A stretch of 64,000 nt of DNA from Haemophilus sp. CCUG 60358. Its GTDB lineage: Bacteria > Pseudomonadota > Gammaproteobacteria > Enterobacterales > Pasteurellaceae. This document shows, piece after piece, positions 9,588 to 20,082 of the stretch. The stretch lies in contig NZ_LZOZ01000018.1 in the NCBI RefSeq assembly GCF_001679485.1, forward strand, positions 1 through 64,000, read 5' to 3'. The stretch's first letter is position 1. Each line of letters begins with the position of its first letter. Under the pieces are notes generated by a model. The model was not told the DNA's origin. It made no database searches and saw only the letters and a list, made by a program, of their open reading frames with translations. The translations under genes and the position numbers were made by a program.

Positions 9588-9841
9588 TATTTATTCTCCT
9601 TTGGCTCAACATCTAGCGGGATATCTAGAAAGACAATTTTGACAATCCAATACCCAATGACTACAAACAAAATGGGTAAATAAATACAGGATAATTCAAA
9701 CCATAACGGAAAACCTATCGGCCCGGGTGAATCTTTCGGGAGATAAGCGCACACACACCACCCAATCACATAAAAAATAGCCAAACCTAATGCCCAGCGA
9801 GCTTCCTTAGCCGCTTGCTTATACCGTTGTGAAAGTTCCAT
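9587..9841 (-). CDS. yhdT: YhdT family (DUF997) small membrane protein
   Basis: This 84-residue protein has two predicted membrane helices (about 15-33 and 48-70). The segment AKEARWALGLAIFYVIGW and the acidic-basic C-terminus are typical of YhdT. It overlaps panF by the TAATG junction and probably acts with it; some sodium symporters have small helper subunits, but no biochemical role is established. Confidence 0.85.
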   Translation of the reverse strand: MELSQRYKQAAKEARWALGLAIFYVIGWCVCAYLPKDSPGPIGFPLWFELSCIYLPILFVVIGYWIVKIVFLDIPLDVEPKENK

Positions 9842-9895
9842 TTTGAGTTCCTATTAAAAAATTTTACCGTCAGATAATTATTCAACGATAAACAA

Positions 9896-9918
9896 AAAGG
9901 CAGAAATACTCTGCCTTT
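9896..9918 (-). terminator. Terminator after accC
   Basis: On the minus strand, AAAGGCAGA and TCTGCCTTT make a 9-bp stem followed by TTTGTTTATC, 17 bp past the accC stop. It separates the acc operon from yhdT-panF. Confidence 0.85.
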
Positions 9919-9934
9919 ACCTTAAAATTATGAA

Positions 9935-11281
9935 TTAATCATACATCCCTAATTTCTTCTCTAAATAGTGGATATTTGCACCACCTTTTTGGAAGTTTTC
10001 ATCTTCAAGAATAAGTTCATGAAGAGGGATATTTGTTTTGATACCATCAATGATCGTCTCTGATAATGCATTTTGCATACGACGAATTGCGACATCACGA
10101 GTATCACCGTATGTGATTAATTTTGCGATCATAGAATCGTAGTGTGGTGGAACGGTATAACCAGCATATACATGAGAATCCCAACGAACCCCTAAACCAC
10201 CTGGTGAGTGCAAGTGTGCAACTTTACCTGGAGATGGTAAGAATGTTTTGGGATCCTCTGCATTGATACGGCATTCAATCGCATGACCTTTTACTTTAAT
10301 ATCTTCTTGTTTGTAAGAAAGTGGTAAACCAGCCGCAATACGCAATTGTTCTTTCACTAAATCTACACCAGTGATCATTTCTGTTACTGGGTGTTCTACT
10401 TGAATACGAGTATTCATTTCGATGAAATAGAACTCACCATTTTCATATAAAAACTCAAATGTACCTGCACCGCGATAGCCAATTTCAACACAAGCCTTCG
10501 CACAGCGAGAACCGATATCACGACGAACTTCTTCGGTAATACCCGGTGCTGGTGCTTCTTCCACGACTTTTTGGTGACGACGCTGCATAGAACAATCACG
10601 TTCAGCAAGATAGATTGCATTACCGTGCGTATCCGCTAAAACTTGAATTTCAATATGGCGTGGATTTTCTAAATATTTTTCCATGTAAACCATATCATTG
10701 TTAAACGCTGCTTTTGCCTCTGCTTTGGTCATCGCAATGGATTCTTCAAGTGCATCCTCGTTACGTACCACGCGCATACCACGACCGCCGCCACCACCAG
10801 ATGCCTTGATAATAATTGGATAGCCAATACGTTTTGCAATTTCTTTATTTTTCGCGATATCGCTACCTACTGGGCCATCTGAACCCGGTACACAAGGCAC
10901 GCCCGCTTTTTTCATTGCTTTAATCGCAGAAACTTTATCTCCCATCAACCGAATAACGTCTGCAGTTGGACCAATAAAGATAAAACCAGAACGCTCAACT
11001 TGCTCTGCAAAATCCGCGTTTTCAGAAAGGAAACCATAACCAGGGTGAATCGCATCCGCACCGGTTACTTCTGCTGCAGCAATAATCGCAGGAATATTTA
11101 AATAACTTTTTACAGATGGAGCAGGTCCGATACAAACTGTTTCATCTGCAAGTAATACGTGTTTTAAATCACGGTCAGCGGTAGAGTGAACCGCCACAGT
11201 TTTAATGCCTAATTCTTTACAGGCACGCAAAATACGCAGTGCAATTTCACCACGGTTAGCAATCACAACTTTTTCTAACAT
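9935..11281 (-). CDS. accC: Acetyl-CoA carboxylase, biotin carboxylase subunit
   Basis: AccC carboxylates the biotin on AccB with ATP and bicarbonate, the first half-reaction of fatty-acid synthesis. The 448-residue ATP-grasp enzyme begins [20 protein letters not shown], with the ATP-binding Lys159 and glycine-rich loop GGGGGRGM at 162-169, and [14 protein letters not shown] in the catalytic region. The ATG at 11281 matches the E. coli start; a GTG twelve bases upstream is in frame but would add four residues. It follows accB with an unusual terminator-like hairpin between them. Confidence 0.97.
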   Translation of the reverse strand: MLEKVVIANRGEIALRILRACKELGIKTVAVHSTADRDLKHVLLADETVCIGPAPSVKSYLNIPAIIAAAEVTGADAIHPGYGFLSENADFAEQVERSGFIFIGPTADVIRLMGDKVSAIKAMKKAGVPCVPGSDGPVGSDIAKNKEIAKRIGYPIIIKASGGGGGRGMRVVRNEDALEESIAMTKAEAKAAFNNDMVYMEKYLENPRHIEIQVLADTHGNAIYLAERDCSMQRRHQKVVEEAPAPGITEEVRRDIGSRCAKACVEIGYRGAGTFEFLYENGEFYFIEMNTRIQVEHPVTEMITGVDLVKEQLRIAAGLPLSYKQEDIKVKGHAIECRINAEDPKTFLPSPGKVAHLHSPGGLGVRWDSHVYAGYTVPPHYDSMIAKLITYGDTRDVAIRRMQNALSETIIDGIKTNIPLHELILEDENFQKGGANIHYLEKKLGMYD

Positions 11282-11303
11282 AACAATTTCCACTTGGGTA
11301 AAA

Positions 11304-11327
11304 AAATGGCGAGAAAGCTCGCCATTT
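11304..11327 (-). terminator. Terminator-like hairpin between accB and accC
   Basis: On the minus strand a perfect 10-bp stem, AAATGGCGAG / CTCGCCATTT, with a 4-base loop is followed by four further T residues. It lies 15 bp after the accB stop and about 22 bp before the accC start, inside what is normally one operon, and has every feature of an intrinsic terminator. Confidence 0.8.
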
Positions 11328-11341
11328 CAGATTGATAGGGA

Positions 11342-11806
11342 TTATTCGATAACGATCAATGGTTGATCAAATTCAACCGCTTCGCCATCATTGACTAAGA
11401 TTGCTTTAACCACACCAGCTTTATCAGCTTCGATACGGTTCATCATTTTCATTGCTTCAACGATACAAAGTGCATCGCCTACTTTGACTGTTTGTCCCAC
11501 TTCCACGAAAGCTTTCGCTTCAGGACTTGGGCTACGATAGAATGTACCCACCATTGGTGAACGTACTTGGTGTCCTGACACTTCAGCTGCAGGCGCTTCC
11601 GCAGGTGCAGCCGCTGCAGGTGCTGGCGCAGCTGCCGGAGCCGCAGCGGGTGCTACAGGCGCCGCTGCATATTGAATCGCAGCTGGTGCAACTGCTGGTG
11701 CTGCACGACTAATACGTACTGTACCTTCTTCTTCTTGCACTTCTAATTCAGTGATACCCGATTCTTCTACTAATTCAATCAGTTTTTTGATTTTACGAAT
11801 GTCCAT
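11342..11806 (-). CDS. accB: Acetyl-CoA carboxylase biotin carboxyl carrier protein
   Basis: AccB (BCCP) carries the biotin between the carboxylase and carboxyltransferase subunits. The 154-residue protein has an N-terminal dimer domain (1-34), a flexible Ala-Pro linker (about 35-76), and the C-terminal biotinyl domain with Lys120 in EAMKMMN. The preceding intergenic region (11807-11965) holds an inverted uptake-signal pair and probably the operon promoter. Confidence 0.98.
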   Translation of the reverse strand: MDIRKIKKLIELVEESGITELEVQEEEGTVRISRAAPAVAPAAIQYAAAPVAPAAAPAAAPAPAAAAPAEAPAAEVSGHQVRSPMVGTFYRSPSPEAKAFVEVGQTVKVGDALCIVEAMKMMNRIEADKAGVVKAILVNDGEAVEFDQPLIVIE

Positions 11807-11838
11807 ACGCTCTTCCTAAAAATATTAATGAATTTTCA

Positions 11839-11871
11839 ACCGCACTTTCAAAATTCACTCCAAAGTGCGGT
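11839..11871. terminator. Inverted uptake-signal pair between aroQ and accB
   Basis: ACCGCACTT (11839-11847) and AAGTGCGGT (11863-11871) form a perfect inverted pair, extended by flanking bases. It follows aroQ on the minus strand and can serve as its terminator as well as an uptake signal. Confidence 0.7.
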
Positions 11872-11965
11872 CATTTTGAAACCTGTTTTTTGTGTCGGCA
11901 AGATTACCGCAAAATCACGTACTTTGCGATAAATTTCTGCGAAAATCTGTAAATTTTGTGAAATT

Positions 11966-12418
11966 TTATGCTTTTTTATTTAAAAAATCTAACGCGAATT
12001 GGAGAGCAAACTCATAGCCTTTCGCACCTAAGCCACAAATCACCCCTTCAGCCACATCACTAAAGTAAGAATGGTGACGGAATAGCTCGCGCTTATGTAC
12101 ATTAGACAAATGGATTTCAACAAAAGGAATTGACACAGCAAGCAACGCATCACGCAATGCAACACTGGTATGCGTATAAGCTGCTGGGTTAATTAAAATA
12201 AAATCCACTTTCTGAAAACTTTGATGAATCTTATCGATTAACTTTTCTTCGCTATTTGCTTGAAAGCACTCCAAATTCACATCATGCTGCGCCGCAAGTT
12301 TTGCCACATTTTCTTCAATGGCAGATAACGAAAGCGAACCATAATGTTTCGGCTCCCTTGCACCCAACATATTTAAGTTCGGGCCATTTAACAGCAAAAT
12401 ATTGAATTTTTTTGACAT
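11966..12418 (-). CDS. aroQ: 3-dehydroquinate dehydratase, type II
   Basis: AroQ dehydrates 3-dehydroquinate in the shikimate pathway. The 150-residue protein has the type II signature [21 protein letters not shown], with the catalytic Arg21 and Tyr26, and the later [18 protein letters not shown] and [14 protein letters not shown] motifs. The ATG at 12418 is preferred over a GTG six bases upstream because the AAGGAT site is then properly spaced. It stands ahead of accB-accC on the same strand. Confidence 0.97.
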   Translation of the reverse strand: MSKKFNILLLNGPNLNMLGAREPKHYGSLSLSAIEENVAKLAAQHDVNLECFQANSEEKLIDKIHQSFQKVDFILINPAAYTHTSVALRDALLAVSIPFVEIHLSNVHKRELFRHHSYFSDVAEGVICGLGAKGYEFALQFALDFLNKKA

Positions 12419-12478
12419 TTTCACATCCTTTAACTTGTGCGAATTATAGCGATTTTTTGTGTAATGGTGGTCTTATCT

Positions 12479-13468
12479 CTAGACGATTTTGGTAATAAAT
12501 TCTGAATTTAAATCAATTAGCGGTAAATCTGAGCCTGGCCACGCACGTAATACCTGATGTTGCATCAAATTTAACGTATCTAATCCTGGTGTCACATTGG
12601 GTGTATATTGTGCCGCAATACGAGCAAGTTGCGTCAATCCTAGACTACTTTCAATGCTCGAGCTAATTACTGCTTTTATGCCTAAACTATGTGCTTGTGC
12701 GATCAGTTTTTGACAATCTTGTAGCGAACCAACCAGTGTTGGTTTAATCACAATAGCACTTAAGTGCGGTTCCTTTTCTACAAGAAAATCTGGCTCACGT
12801 ACACTTTCATCCCAAGCAATATCAATGCCTGTTTGAGCTGCAAACTGGCGGCTCTCTTCACGGGTTTTACAAGGTTCTTCCAGAAATTGAATGCGAGAAC
12901 GATGTTGTAGTTTTACTTTCTCCGCAAATTTTAATGCCTTTTCCAACGTCCATTGACGATTCGCATCTAAACGTAATTGCAAATCAGGAATGGCTTCAAG
13001 AAACATATCCGTAATCAAACCATCACGATTCGCTTCATACATGCCCACTTTGATTTTAGCGATTTTGTCACCTGGCATTTGATTAAGTTCTGCATATAAC
13101 TCATCAGGATCGCCATAGCACAAAGGGGCGGTGTGATAGTTACCTTCCTCATTTAAATAACGTTTCATCTCATCCATCGCCGTGCTAATACCGAAAGCAA
13201 CGGAGGGATAACAACCGTCAAGTGGCACTCTTGGCGCTTCGCAGCTTGCATGACACCAATTCGTCAGCCATTCAATGGCTTGCTCTTGCGCTTGTTCGAT
13301 GGTTTCCTCGCTAAACCCAGGTAAAGGTGCAATTTCTCCCCATCCATCACGGCTACAAGAAACACGCACGATTAACCCCTCACGACGTTTTAAAAAACGT
13401 CCACGTAAAATTAACTGACTATCGACGGGAATAGAATAACGATAAAGATTAAATGATTTGGTTTCCAT
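12479..13468 (-). CDS. menC: o-Succinylbenzoate synthase
   Basis: MenC dehydrates SHCHC to o-succinylbenzoate in menaquinone synthesis. The 329-residue enolase-superfamily barrel has the KxK motif at 138-140, metal ligands Asp168, Glu197 and Asp220, and the second catalytic Lys242 in [10 protein letters not shown], all offset by seven from the E. coli enzyme. In related genomes it is next to menB; here a glycosyltransferase gene lies between them. Confidence 0.95.
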   Translation of the reverse strand: METKSFNLYRYSIPVDSQLILRGRFLKRREGLIVRVSCSRDGWGEIAPLPGFSEETIEQAQEQAIEWLTNWCHASCEAPRVPLDGCYPSVAFGISTAMDEMKRYLNEEGNYHTAPLCYGDPDELYAELNQMPGDKIAKIKVGMYEANRDGLITDMFLEAIPDLQLRLDANRQWTLEKALKFAEKVKLQHRSRIQFLEEPCKTREESRQFAAQTGIDIAWDESVREPDFLVEKEPHLSAIVIKPTLVGSLQDCQKLIAQAHSLGIKAVISSSIESSLGLTQLARIAAQYTPNVTPGLDTLNLMQHQVLRAWPGSDLPLIDLNSEFITKIV

Positions 13469-13491
13469 CTTATTCTCCTTGATGGTAAAAG

Positions 13492-13525
13492 TGCGGTTAA
13501 AAACACACAGATTTTTAACCGCACG
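13492..13525. terminator. Uptake-signal hairpin, copy A, between the GT25 gene and menC
   Basis: A perfect 13-bp stem GTGCGGTTAAAAA / TTTTTAACCGCAC around the loop CACACAGA sits between the glycosyltransferase stop and the menC start. A near-identical, directly repeated copy lies on the other side of the glycosyltransferase gene at 14345-14381. Confidence 0.8.
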
Positions 13526-13529
13526 TATT

Positions 13530-14300
13530 CTATTTAAAAGGCACTTGTTTCATAAATAATTTACGTTTTACTCTCATAAATTCGTTTATGATTCTTTCAA
13601 AGACTGAAAATTTCGTTTGATTTTCACAAACCGACTCTCGACCTTTTTGCAAACTACTTTCAAAAGGCTTATCCGGATTCACAACAAAATCTTGCACACA
13701 AATCCCTGGTGAAAGCTGAACCACTTTATAATCCTTTAAATTCAAAAAATGCTCAAAGATAAGAGAATCAATGGCCACTTCAAGGGGTTTATTTTTCACC
13801 TGTTCGAGAAGATATTTAGCGCCTTTCGCTGTCACGGTATAACCCGCCGTTCCTGATTGCTTAAATGTTATGGGATAAATCTTTCTATCATACTTTGCTG
13901 GTCTAGGCGCGCGAAATACCATTCTTCCATTAGCTTCAAGCTTCAATACATCAATATCATCAGGCAAATAATCGACTTCTAACAGCTCTTTTGCATTCTC
14001 GCCTAAGTAAACATCATCTTCAAAAATATTGATATAATCCAAGCTCTTTTCTAATGCTAAATTCCATAGTGAGATATGACTTAACGCACAACCGATTTCC
14101 CCATCCCATAATTTAGCTTCTGAAGAGCGATCTAAAATAATATTAAATTTCTTTGCAACATCCTCAATACGATCTGGTGTCACTGCATCAAAAAATGAAA
14201 AAAGGATATTTTGCCGACCAAATTCTTGTTCAATATGTTTGCGACGTTTTGTTTCTCTGGTTAAGCTAATCACATAATTATGTTGTTTCACACAGGACAT
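13530..14300 (-). CDS. Glycosyltransferase family 25 (lipooligosaccharide biosynthesis, Lex2B/LpsA type)
   Basis: Family 25 enzymes add a hexose, often galactose or glucose, to lipooligosaccharide. The 256-residue protein starts with the family motif [16 protein letters not shown], has FFDAVTP at 37-43, [13 protein letters not shown] at 67-79, and the metal-binding NIFEDDVYL with EDD at 94-96. The C-terminus is basic and may lie against the membrane. The ribosome-binding site is weak and no tetranucleotide repeat lies near the start, so it does not look phase-variable like lic2A or lex2. It interrupts the men genes and is flanked by direct copies of a hairpin, which suggests insertion. Acceptor and sugar are unknown. 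Confidence 0.85.
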   Translation of the reverse strand: MSCVKQHNYVISLTRETKRRKHIEQEFGRQNILFSFFDAVTPDRIEDVAKKFNIILDRSSEAKLWDGEIGCALSHISLWNLALEKSLDYINIFEDDVYLGENAKELLEVDYLPDDIDVLKLEANGRMVFRAPRPAKYDRKIYPITFKQSGTAGYTVTAKGAKYLLEQVKNKPLEVAIDSLIFEHFLNLKDYKVVQLSPGICVQDFVVNPDKPFESSLQKGRESVCENQTKFSVFERIINEFMRVKRKLFMKQVPFK

Positions 14301-14344
14301 AAAATAATTCTAAAATATGAATAAGGATTGAGATATATCACGAC

Positions 14345-14381
14345 AAAGCGGTTAAAAACATACAGATTTCTAACCGCACTT
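14345..14381. repeat. Uptake-signal hairpin, copy B, upstream of the GT25 gene
   Basis: AAAGCGGTTAAAAACA, then TACAGATTTC, then TAACCGCACTT repeats copy A at 13489-13525 with the same loop and only a few differences (two bases missing in the left arm, T for C in the loop, C for T in the right arm). The stem GCGGTTA/TAACCGC remains. It lies between menB and the glycosyltransferase. Confidence 0.75.
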
Positions 14382-14392
14382 TTATGTTCAAA

Positions 14393-15250
14393 TTAAGGAT
14401 TGCGTCTAAATTTGCTGAAGTCTGGTGCGCGTTTTTCGTTGAACGCGTTACGACCTTCTTGTCCTTCTTCAGTCATATAGAACAACATGGTTGCATTACC
14501 CGCGAGCTCTTGTAAACCTGATTGACCATCACAGTCTGCATTTAATGCGGCTTTCAAGCAACGTAATGCAATTGGGCTGTTACGTAACATTTCACGACAC
14601 CAACGCACAGTTTCTTTTTCTAAATCAGTATAAGGCACGACAGTATTCACTAAGCCCATATCTAATGCTTCTTGCGCATTATATTGACGACATAAGAACC
14701 AGATTTCGCGCGCTTTTTTCTGACCAACTAAACGCGCCATATAACTTGCACCCCAGCCACCGTCAAATGAACCTACTTTAGGACCCGTTTGACCAAAAAT
14801 CGCATTCTCTGCTGCAATGGTTAAATCACATAACATATGAAGTACGTGACCACCACCAATTGCATACCCAGCTACCATTGCCACCACTGGTTTTGGACAA
14901 GTACGAATATCACGTTGGAAATCCAATACATTTAAGTGATGTACACCGCTTTCATCTTTGTAACCGCCGTAGTCACCACGAATTTTTTGGTCACCCCCGG
15001 AACAGAATGCTTTTTCACCTTCACCAGTTAAAACAATCACGCCAATTTTTTCATCGAAACGAGCGTTAGAAAATGCATGGATCATTTCTTTAACTGTTTG
15101 AGGACGAAATGCATTACGCACTTCTGGACGATTAATGGTGATTTTTGCAATACCGTCTGTCGATTTGTGGAAACAAATATCGGTATAGCCTTCGCTATGA
15201 TCAACCCACTCAACTGGTGCATATAAAACATCATCTTTTGGATTTTGCAT
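14393..15250 (-). CDS. menB: 1,4-Dihydroxy-2-naphthoyl-CoA synthase
   Basis: MenB closes the second ring of menaquinone from o-succinylbenzoyl-CoA. The ATG at 15250 gives 285 residues, exactly the E. coli length; the longer frame to 15286 is not needed. The crotonase-fold features include SGGDQ at 84-88 (oxyanion region), the conserved [22 protein letters not shown] segment at about 92-113, and [21 protein letters not shown]. The C-terminus FSKFRRNP is the family ending. Confidence 0.98.
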   Translation of the reverse strand: MQNPKDDVLYAPVEWVDHSEGYTDICFHKSTDGIAKITINRPEVRNAFRPQTVKEMIHAFSNARFDEKIGVIVLTGEGEKAFCSGGDQKIRGDYGGYKDESGVHHLNVLDFQRDIRTCPKPVVAMVAGYAIGGGHVLHMLCDLTIAAENAIFGQTGPKVGSFDGGWGASYMARLVGQKKAREIWFLCRQYNAQEALDMGLVNTVVPYTDLEKETVRWCREMLRNSPIALRCLKAALNADCDGQSGLQELAGNATMLFYMTEEGQEGRNAFNEKRAPDFSKFRRNP

Positions 15251-15394
15251 TGTTCTTTCCTTTATAAGTGTAAAAAGTGCGGTCATTATAGCGGAAGTTT
15301 TTTAGTTCGGGAAAGAAAATCAATTATTGAAGACTTTACAATTATGTCGTTATTGTTAAAATTCCGCCATTCCAACTTTAGTAAGGAAATTTAA

Positions 15395-15964
15395 GTGAAA
15401 AAAATTATTTTTTTAAGCAGCATCATGTTATTGAATGCTTGTAGTTTATTCGGGTCATCACAATCAACTATCCCTGCTGAATTCGCACAAGCGGACTATC
15501 TCCTGTCTGATGCCAATGCGAAAACATGGGCTGTAGCAAGTAAACAAGCTGAACAATGTATCTATCCAAATTTAACTCGCATTCAACAACAACATTTTGC
15601 CAAAGAAGATAGCTATATTCATTCCCAATATGTCTTTTTCTATCCGTTAGAAAAAATCATCGGTGAAGACTATGTAAAAATGATTCAAAAAGATGAAAAA
15701 TCGATGAATTATGCGACCTACCAATTTAAAAAATTCCGAGCAGAAATTGGTGATGTCGATGCATTAGAACCCAAAGATTGCCAAATCTTACGTACTCAAG
15801 CAAAAGAAGACTTAGATGTGGTGAAAGGCCAGTATGTAAATGGCATGGTAGATGAAACGAAAAATGACGATGGCACACTGAAGAAAAGTGGTGATGGCAT
15901 TGCCACCAATCAAAACAAATTCTTCTTTGATATTATTAAATGGGGCTCTGCTCTCCTTCTTTAG
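15395..15964 (+). CDS. Putative lipoprotein, function not recognised
   Basis: The 189-residue product begins with a lipoprotein signal ([19 protein letters not shown] start) with Cys16 as the likely acylated residue; AAGGAA precedes the start. The mature part is hydrophilic, with Lys-, Asp- and Gln-rich stretches and two further Cys residues (in EQCIYPN and PKDCQIL) that could form a disulphide. The C-terminus [11 protein letters not shown] is hydrophobic. It lies divergent from menB and is followed by a terminator. I cannot assign a family. Confidence 0.75.
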   Translation: MKKIIFLSSIMLLNACSLFGSSQSTIPAEFAQADYLLSDANAKTWAVASKQAEQCIYPNLTRIQQQHFAKEDSYIHSQYVFFYPLEKIIGEDYVKMIQKDEKSMNYATYQFKKFRAEIGDVDALEPKDCQILRTQAKEDLDVVKGQYVNGMVDETKNDDGTLKKSGDGIATNQNKFFFDIIKWGSALLL

Positions 15965-15994
15965 TAATTCTACTCTTCACGATCAAAATCAATT

Positions 15995-16030
15995 AAATGC
16001 ACGATTCGGATGGAAAATCGTGCATTTTTT
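15995..16030 (+). terminator. Terminator after the lipoprotein gene
   Basis: AAATGCACGATT (15995-16006) pairs with AATCGTGCATTT (16016-16027), followed by further T residues. Confidence 0.85.
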
Positions 16031-16093
16031 ATTGCCTAATTACAAATCTTCAAAAACTAATACCTTTATTAATGAATTTAACCTATAATAGAA

Positions 16094-16112
16094 GATAATG
16101 ATTATCATTAAT
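16094..16112. promoter_or_regulatory. Fur box overlapping the lldD leader
   Basis: GATAATGATTATCATTAAT differs from the Fur consensus GATAATGATAATCATTATC at only three positions. It contains the perfect 15-base palindrome TAATGAT-T-ATCATTA (16096-16110). It ends about 12 bp before the lldD ATG and just ahead of the ribosome-binding site, so bound Fur would block transcription at or just past the start. Confidence 0.75.
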
Positions 16113-16124
16113 AATGAGGTAAAT

Positions 16125-17267
16125 ATGATTATTTCATCCGCAAACGATTATCGTCAAGTTGCTAAACGTAAGGTTCCCCCATTTATGTTTCATTATGCTG
16201 ATGGTGGCTCTTACTCTGAACATACACTTACACGTAATGTAAGCGATCTATCTAACATAGCATTACGGCAACGTGTGCTCAATGATATGTCTCAATTAAA
16301 TACTGAAATTGAATTATTCGGTGAAAAGCTTTCTATGCCGTTAGTATTGGCTCCTGTAGGTGCATGTGGCATGTACGCAAGTCGTGGTGAAGTTCAAGCC
16401 GCAAAAGCTGCTGATAACAAAGGTATTCCATTTACGCTTTCAACTGTATCAATTTGTCCAATTGAAGAAGTAGCTCCAACACTCAAACGTTCCATGTGGT
16501 TCCAACTTTATGTTCTAAAAGATCGAGGTTTTATGAAAAATGCGCTCGAACGAGCAAAAGCAGCAGGTTGCAAGACATTAGTCTTTACTGTAGATATGCC
16601 AACCCCTGGTGCACGTTATCGTGATATGCATTCAGGCATGAGTGGCGAATATAAATGGCTTCGTCGAACATTACAAGGTTTCACTCATCCATTATGGTCT
16701 TACGATATGCTCATGAAGGGGCGTCCATTTACATTAGGTAATGTTTCTCAATATATGGGTAAACCGGTAGGGTTAGATGATTACATTGGTTGGTTAACTG
16801 ACAACTTCGACCCTTCTATTTCGTGGAAAGATTTAGAATGGATACGTGATTTTTGGGATGGCTCGATGGTTATCAAAGGTATTTTAGATGCTGAAGATGC
16901 TAAAGATGCTGTTCGCTTTGGTGCTGATGGGATCGTGGTATCCAACCACGGAGGTAGACAACTAGACGGTACACCATCAACAGCTCAAGCTTTACCTTAT
17001 GTCGCCGATGCCGTCAAAGGTAATATAAAAATTCTTGCAGATAGTGGTATTCGTAATGGATTAGATGTAGTACGTATGATTGCATTAGGTGCCGATGCTA
17101 CTATGATTGGTCGTTCTTTTGTATATGCTCTTGGAGCAGATGGTCAACGTGGCGTAGAGAATATGCTCGATATATTTCATAAAGAAATACGTGTAGCAAT
17201 GACACTAACAAGCAATAAGAATATCACAGATATTACTCGTGATGCTTTAGTGGATTTCAGCAAATAA
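16125..17267 (+). CDS. lldD: L-lactate dehydrogenase, FMN-linked, quinone-reducing
   Basis: LldD oxidises L-lactate to pyruvate at the inner membrane and passes electrons to quinone. The 380-residue enzyme has the FMN-barrel start [20 protein letters not shown], the substrate-binding region [11 protein letters not shown], and the catalytic His275 in [10 protein letters not shown], the same number as in E. coli. The ATG at 16125 has the AGGT site; an upstream in-frame ATG at 16098 would place the Fur box inside the gene. lctP and lutABC, also for lactate, are about 4-9 kb away. Confidence 0.96.
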   Translation: MIISSANDYRQVAKRKVPPFMFHYADGGSYSEHTLTRNVSDLSNIALRQRVLNDMSQLNTEIELFGEKLSMPLVLAPVGACGMYASRGEVQAAKAADNKGIPFTLSTVSICPIEEVAPTLKRSMWFQLYVLKDRGFMKNALERAKAAGCKTLVFTVDMPTPGARYRDMHSGMSGEYKWLRRTLQGFTHPLWSYDMLMKGRPFTLGNVSQYMGKPVGLDDYIGWLTDNFDPSISWKDLEWIRDFWDGSMVIKGILDAEDAKDAVRFGADGIVVSNHGGRQLDGTPSTAQALPYVADAVKGNIKILADSGIRNGLDVVRMIALGADATMIGRSFVYALGADGQRGVENMLDIFHKEIRVAMTLTSNKNITDITRDALVDFSK

Positions 17268-17296
17268 ATTTTAAATTTCATAATCTAAAATCATTT

Positions 17297-17325
17297 AACA
17301 GCGTGAATATTTTACGCTGTTTTTA
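17297..17325 (+). terminator. Terminator after lldD
   Basis: AACAGCGT (17297-17304) pairs with ACGCTGTT (17314-17321), followed by TTTATTTTA. Confidence 0.8.
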
Positions 17326-17451
17326 TTTTATTAGAAAACGATTGCGATCAAAAAAAGCTTATCTTTTCAGGAAAAAAGAAAAATAGTCGTTTTAATCCGA
17401 TCCATTTTCCGTTAGTCTATCTAGAATTACTTTTTACAAGGAGAAAACATC

Positions 17452-19110
17452 ATGACAACGCTTTTTGATATCGCACAAAACTGGTTAAACCAAGATCCTG
17501 ATGCTGAAACTCACGCAGAATTAACCGCACTTTTAACGGCGGCAAAAAATGGTGATGAAAAAGCACACGCTGACTTACAAGCTCGCTTTAGTGACCGTTT
17601 ACAATTTGGTACTGCTGGGCTTCGTGGACCGCTACAAGCAGGTTCTATGGGTATGAACCGTGTTTTAGTGGCACAGGCAGCAGGCGGTTTAGCGGATTAT
17701 TTAAAAGATTACGACAAACAGCCTTCTATCGTGATTGGTTACGATGGTCGTAAAAACTCTGATGTTTTCGCACGTGATACTGCTGAAATCATGGCGGGTG
17801 CAGGCGTGAAAGCTTACTTACTTCCACGTAAATTACCCACTCCAGTATTAGCTTACGCAATCCAATATTTTAATACCACTGCGGGTGTCATGGTGACTGC
17901 AAGTCACAACCCTCCGGAAGATAACGGTTATAAAGTTTACTTAGGTAAAGCGAACGGTGGTGGCCAAATCGTTTCTCCTGCTGACAAAGATATCGCCGCA
18001 TTAATCGATAAAGTCGCAGCGGGCAATGTAAAAGATTTACCTCGTAGCCAAGATTATGTGGTGTTAGATGATGAAGTAGTTAATGCTTATATCGAAAAAA
18101 CAGCTTCTCTTGCTAAAGAACCTAAAGCAAACATTAACTACGTTTATACCGCAATGCACGGTGTAGGCTATGAAGTATTAAGCAAAACCTTAACCAAAGC
18201 AGGTCTTCCACAACCTCATATTGTGGCAGAACAAGTATGGCCAGATGGCACATTCCCAACAGTAAACTTCCCTAACCCAGAAGAAAAAGGTGCATTAGAT
18301 TTAGCGATTAAAGTAGCAAAAGAACACAATGCAGAATTCATTATTGCCAATGACCCTGATGCAGACCGCTTAGCGGTTGCTGTTCCAGATGCACAAGGTA
18401 ACTGGAAACCTTTACACGGCAACGTAGTAGGTTGTTTCTTAGGTTGGTATTTAGCAAAACAATATCATGTAAAAGGTGAGAAAGGCGTATTAGCGTGTTC
18501 TTTAGTGTCTTCTCCTGCACTTGCTGAAATTGCGAAAAAATACGGCTTCCAATCAGAAGAAACCTTAACCGGTTTCAAATACATCGGTAAAGTTCAAGGC
18601 TTATTATTCGGTTTCGAAGAAGCGCTTGGTTACTTAGTAGACCCAGATAAAGTACGCGATAAAGACGGTATTTCAGCGGCGATCGTATTCTTAGATTTAG
18701 TGCGTCATTTAAAAGCACAAGGCAAAACCTTAGCGGATTATGCCAATGACTTCACACAAGAATTCGGTGCTTATGTAAGCGGCCAAATTTCTATCCGTGT
18801 AAGCGATTTATCTGAAATTGGTAAATTAATGACTGCACTTCGTAACACGCCTCCAGCTGAAGTAGGTGGTGTTAAAGTGGCACAATTCATCGACCACACT
18901 AAAACTGATCGCCAAAGCGACATCCTCGTATTCGTACTAGAAAACGGTAGCCGCTTAATCGTTCGCCCATCTGGTACTGAGCCAAAAATCAAGTTCTATC
19001 TTGATGCTCGCGGTAAAGATCCAAAAGACGCGGATCAAGTTTTAGCTCAATTTGATGAAGGCGTTCGCCAAATTCTGCGTCAAGATGCTTACGGCAAACA
19101 AGATTGCTAA
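17452..19110 (+). CDS. Phosphoglucomutase/phosphomannomutase family protein
   Basis: This alpha-D-phosphohexomutase moves phosphate between C6 and C1 of glucose or mannose, feeding nucleotide-sugar synthesis. The 552-residue protein resembles the long PgcA/YhxB type rather than the 450-residue ManB type. It has FGTAGLRGP near 52-60, the phosphoserine loop TASHNPPEDNGYKVY with Ser151, the metal loop NDPDADR, and the C-terminal phosphate-binding RPSGTEPKIKFY. Glucose versus mannose specificity cannot be told from sequence alone. It could supply UDP-glucose or similar for the lipooligosaccharide enzymes nearby. Confidence 0.9.
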   Translation: MTTLFDIAQNWLNQDPDAETHAELTALLTAAKNGDEKAHADLQARFSDRLQFGTAGLRGPLQAGSMGMNRVLVAQAAGGLADYLKDYDKQPSIVIGYDGRKNSDVFARDTAEIMAGAGVKAYLLPRKLPTPVLAYAIQYFNTTAGVMVTASHNPPEDNGYKVYLGKANGGGQIVSPADKDIAALIDKVAAGNVKDLPRSQDYVVLDDEVVNAYIEKTASLAKEPKANINYVYTAMHGVGYEVLSKTLTKAGLPQPHIVAEQVWPDGTFPTVNFPNPEEKGALDLAIKVAKEHNAEFIIANDPDADRLAVAVPDAQGNWKPLHGNVVGCFLGWYLAKQYHVKGEKGVLACSLVSSPALAEIAKKYGFQSEETLTGFKYIGKVQGLLFGFEEALGYLVDPDKVRDKDGISAAIVFLDLVRHLKAQGKTLADYANDFTQEFGAYVSGQISIRVSDLSEIGKLMTALRNTPPAEVGGVKVAQFIDHTKTDRQSDILVFVLENGSRLIVRPSGTEPKIKFYLDARGKDPKDADQVLAQFDEGVRQILRQDAYGKQDC

Positions 19111-19133
19111 TTGAGCAAACTATTAAATGATAA

Positions 19134-19162
19134 AAAACGCTAGGTTTGATGCCTAGCGTTTT
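19134..19162. terminator. Bidirectional terminator between the phosphomutase gene and murQ
   Basis: An 11-bp perfect stem AAAACGCTAGG / CCTAGCGTTTT with a 7-base loop, flanked by A and T runs, separates the convergent genes. Confidence 0.9.
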
Positions 19163-19170
19163 ATTTTTGC

Positions 19171-20082
<912 letters not shown>

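Noticed and set aside
11575..11705. GCA/GCC/CCT-rich repeated stretch in accB
   Set aside because: This is the normal Ala-Pro hinge of biotin carboxyl carrier protein, not a mobile or regulatory repeat.
13530..14300. Phase-variable tract for the glycosyltransferase
   Set aside because: No run of tetranucleotide repeats was found within the gene or in the 100 bases before its start, unlike lic2A or lex2.
16098..16124. Upstream ATG giving a longer lldD
   Set aside because: It would place the Fur palindrome within the gene and has no ribosome-binding site; the ATG at 16125 has one, and it puts the catalytic His at residue 275 as in E. coli.
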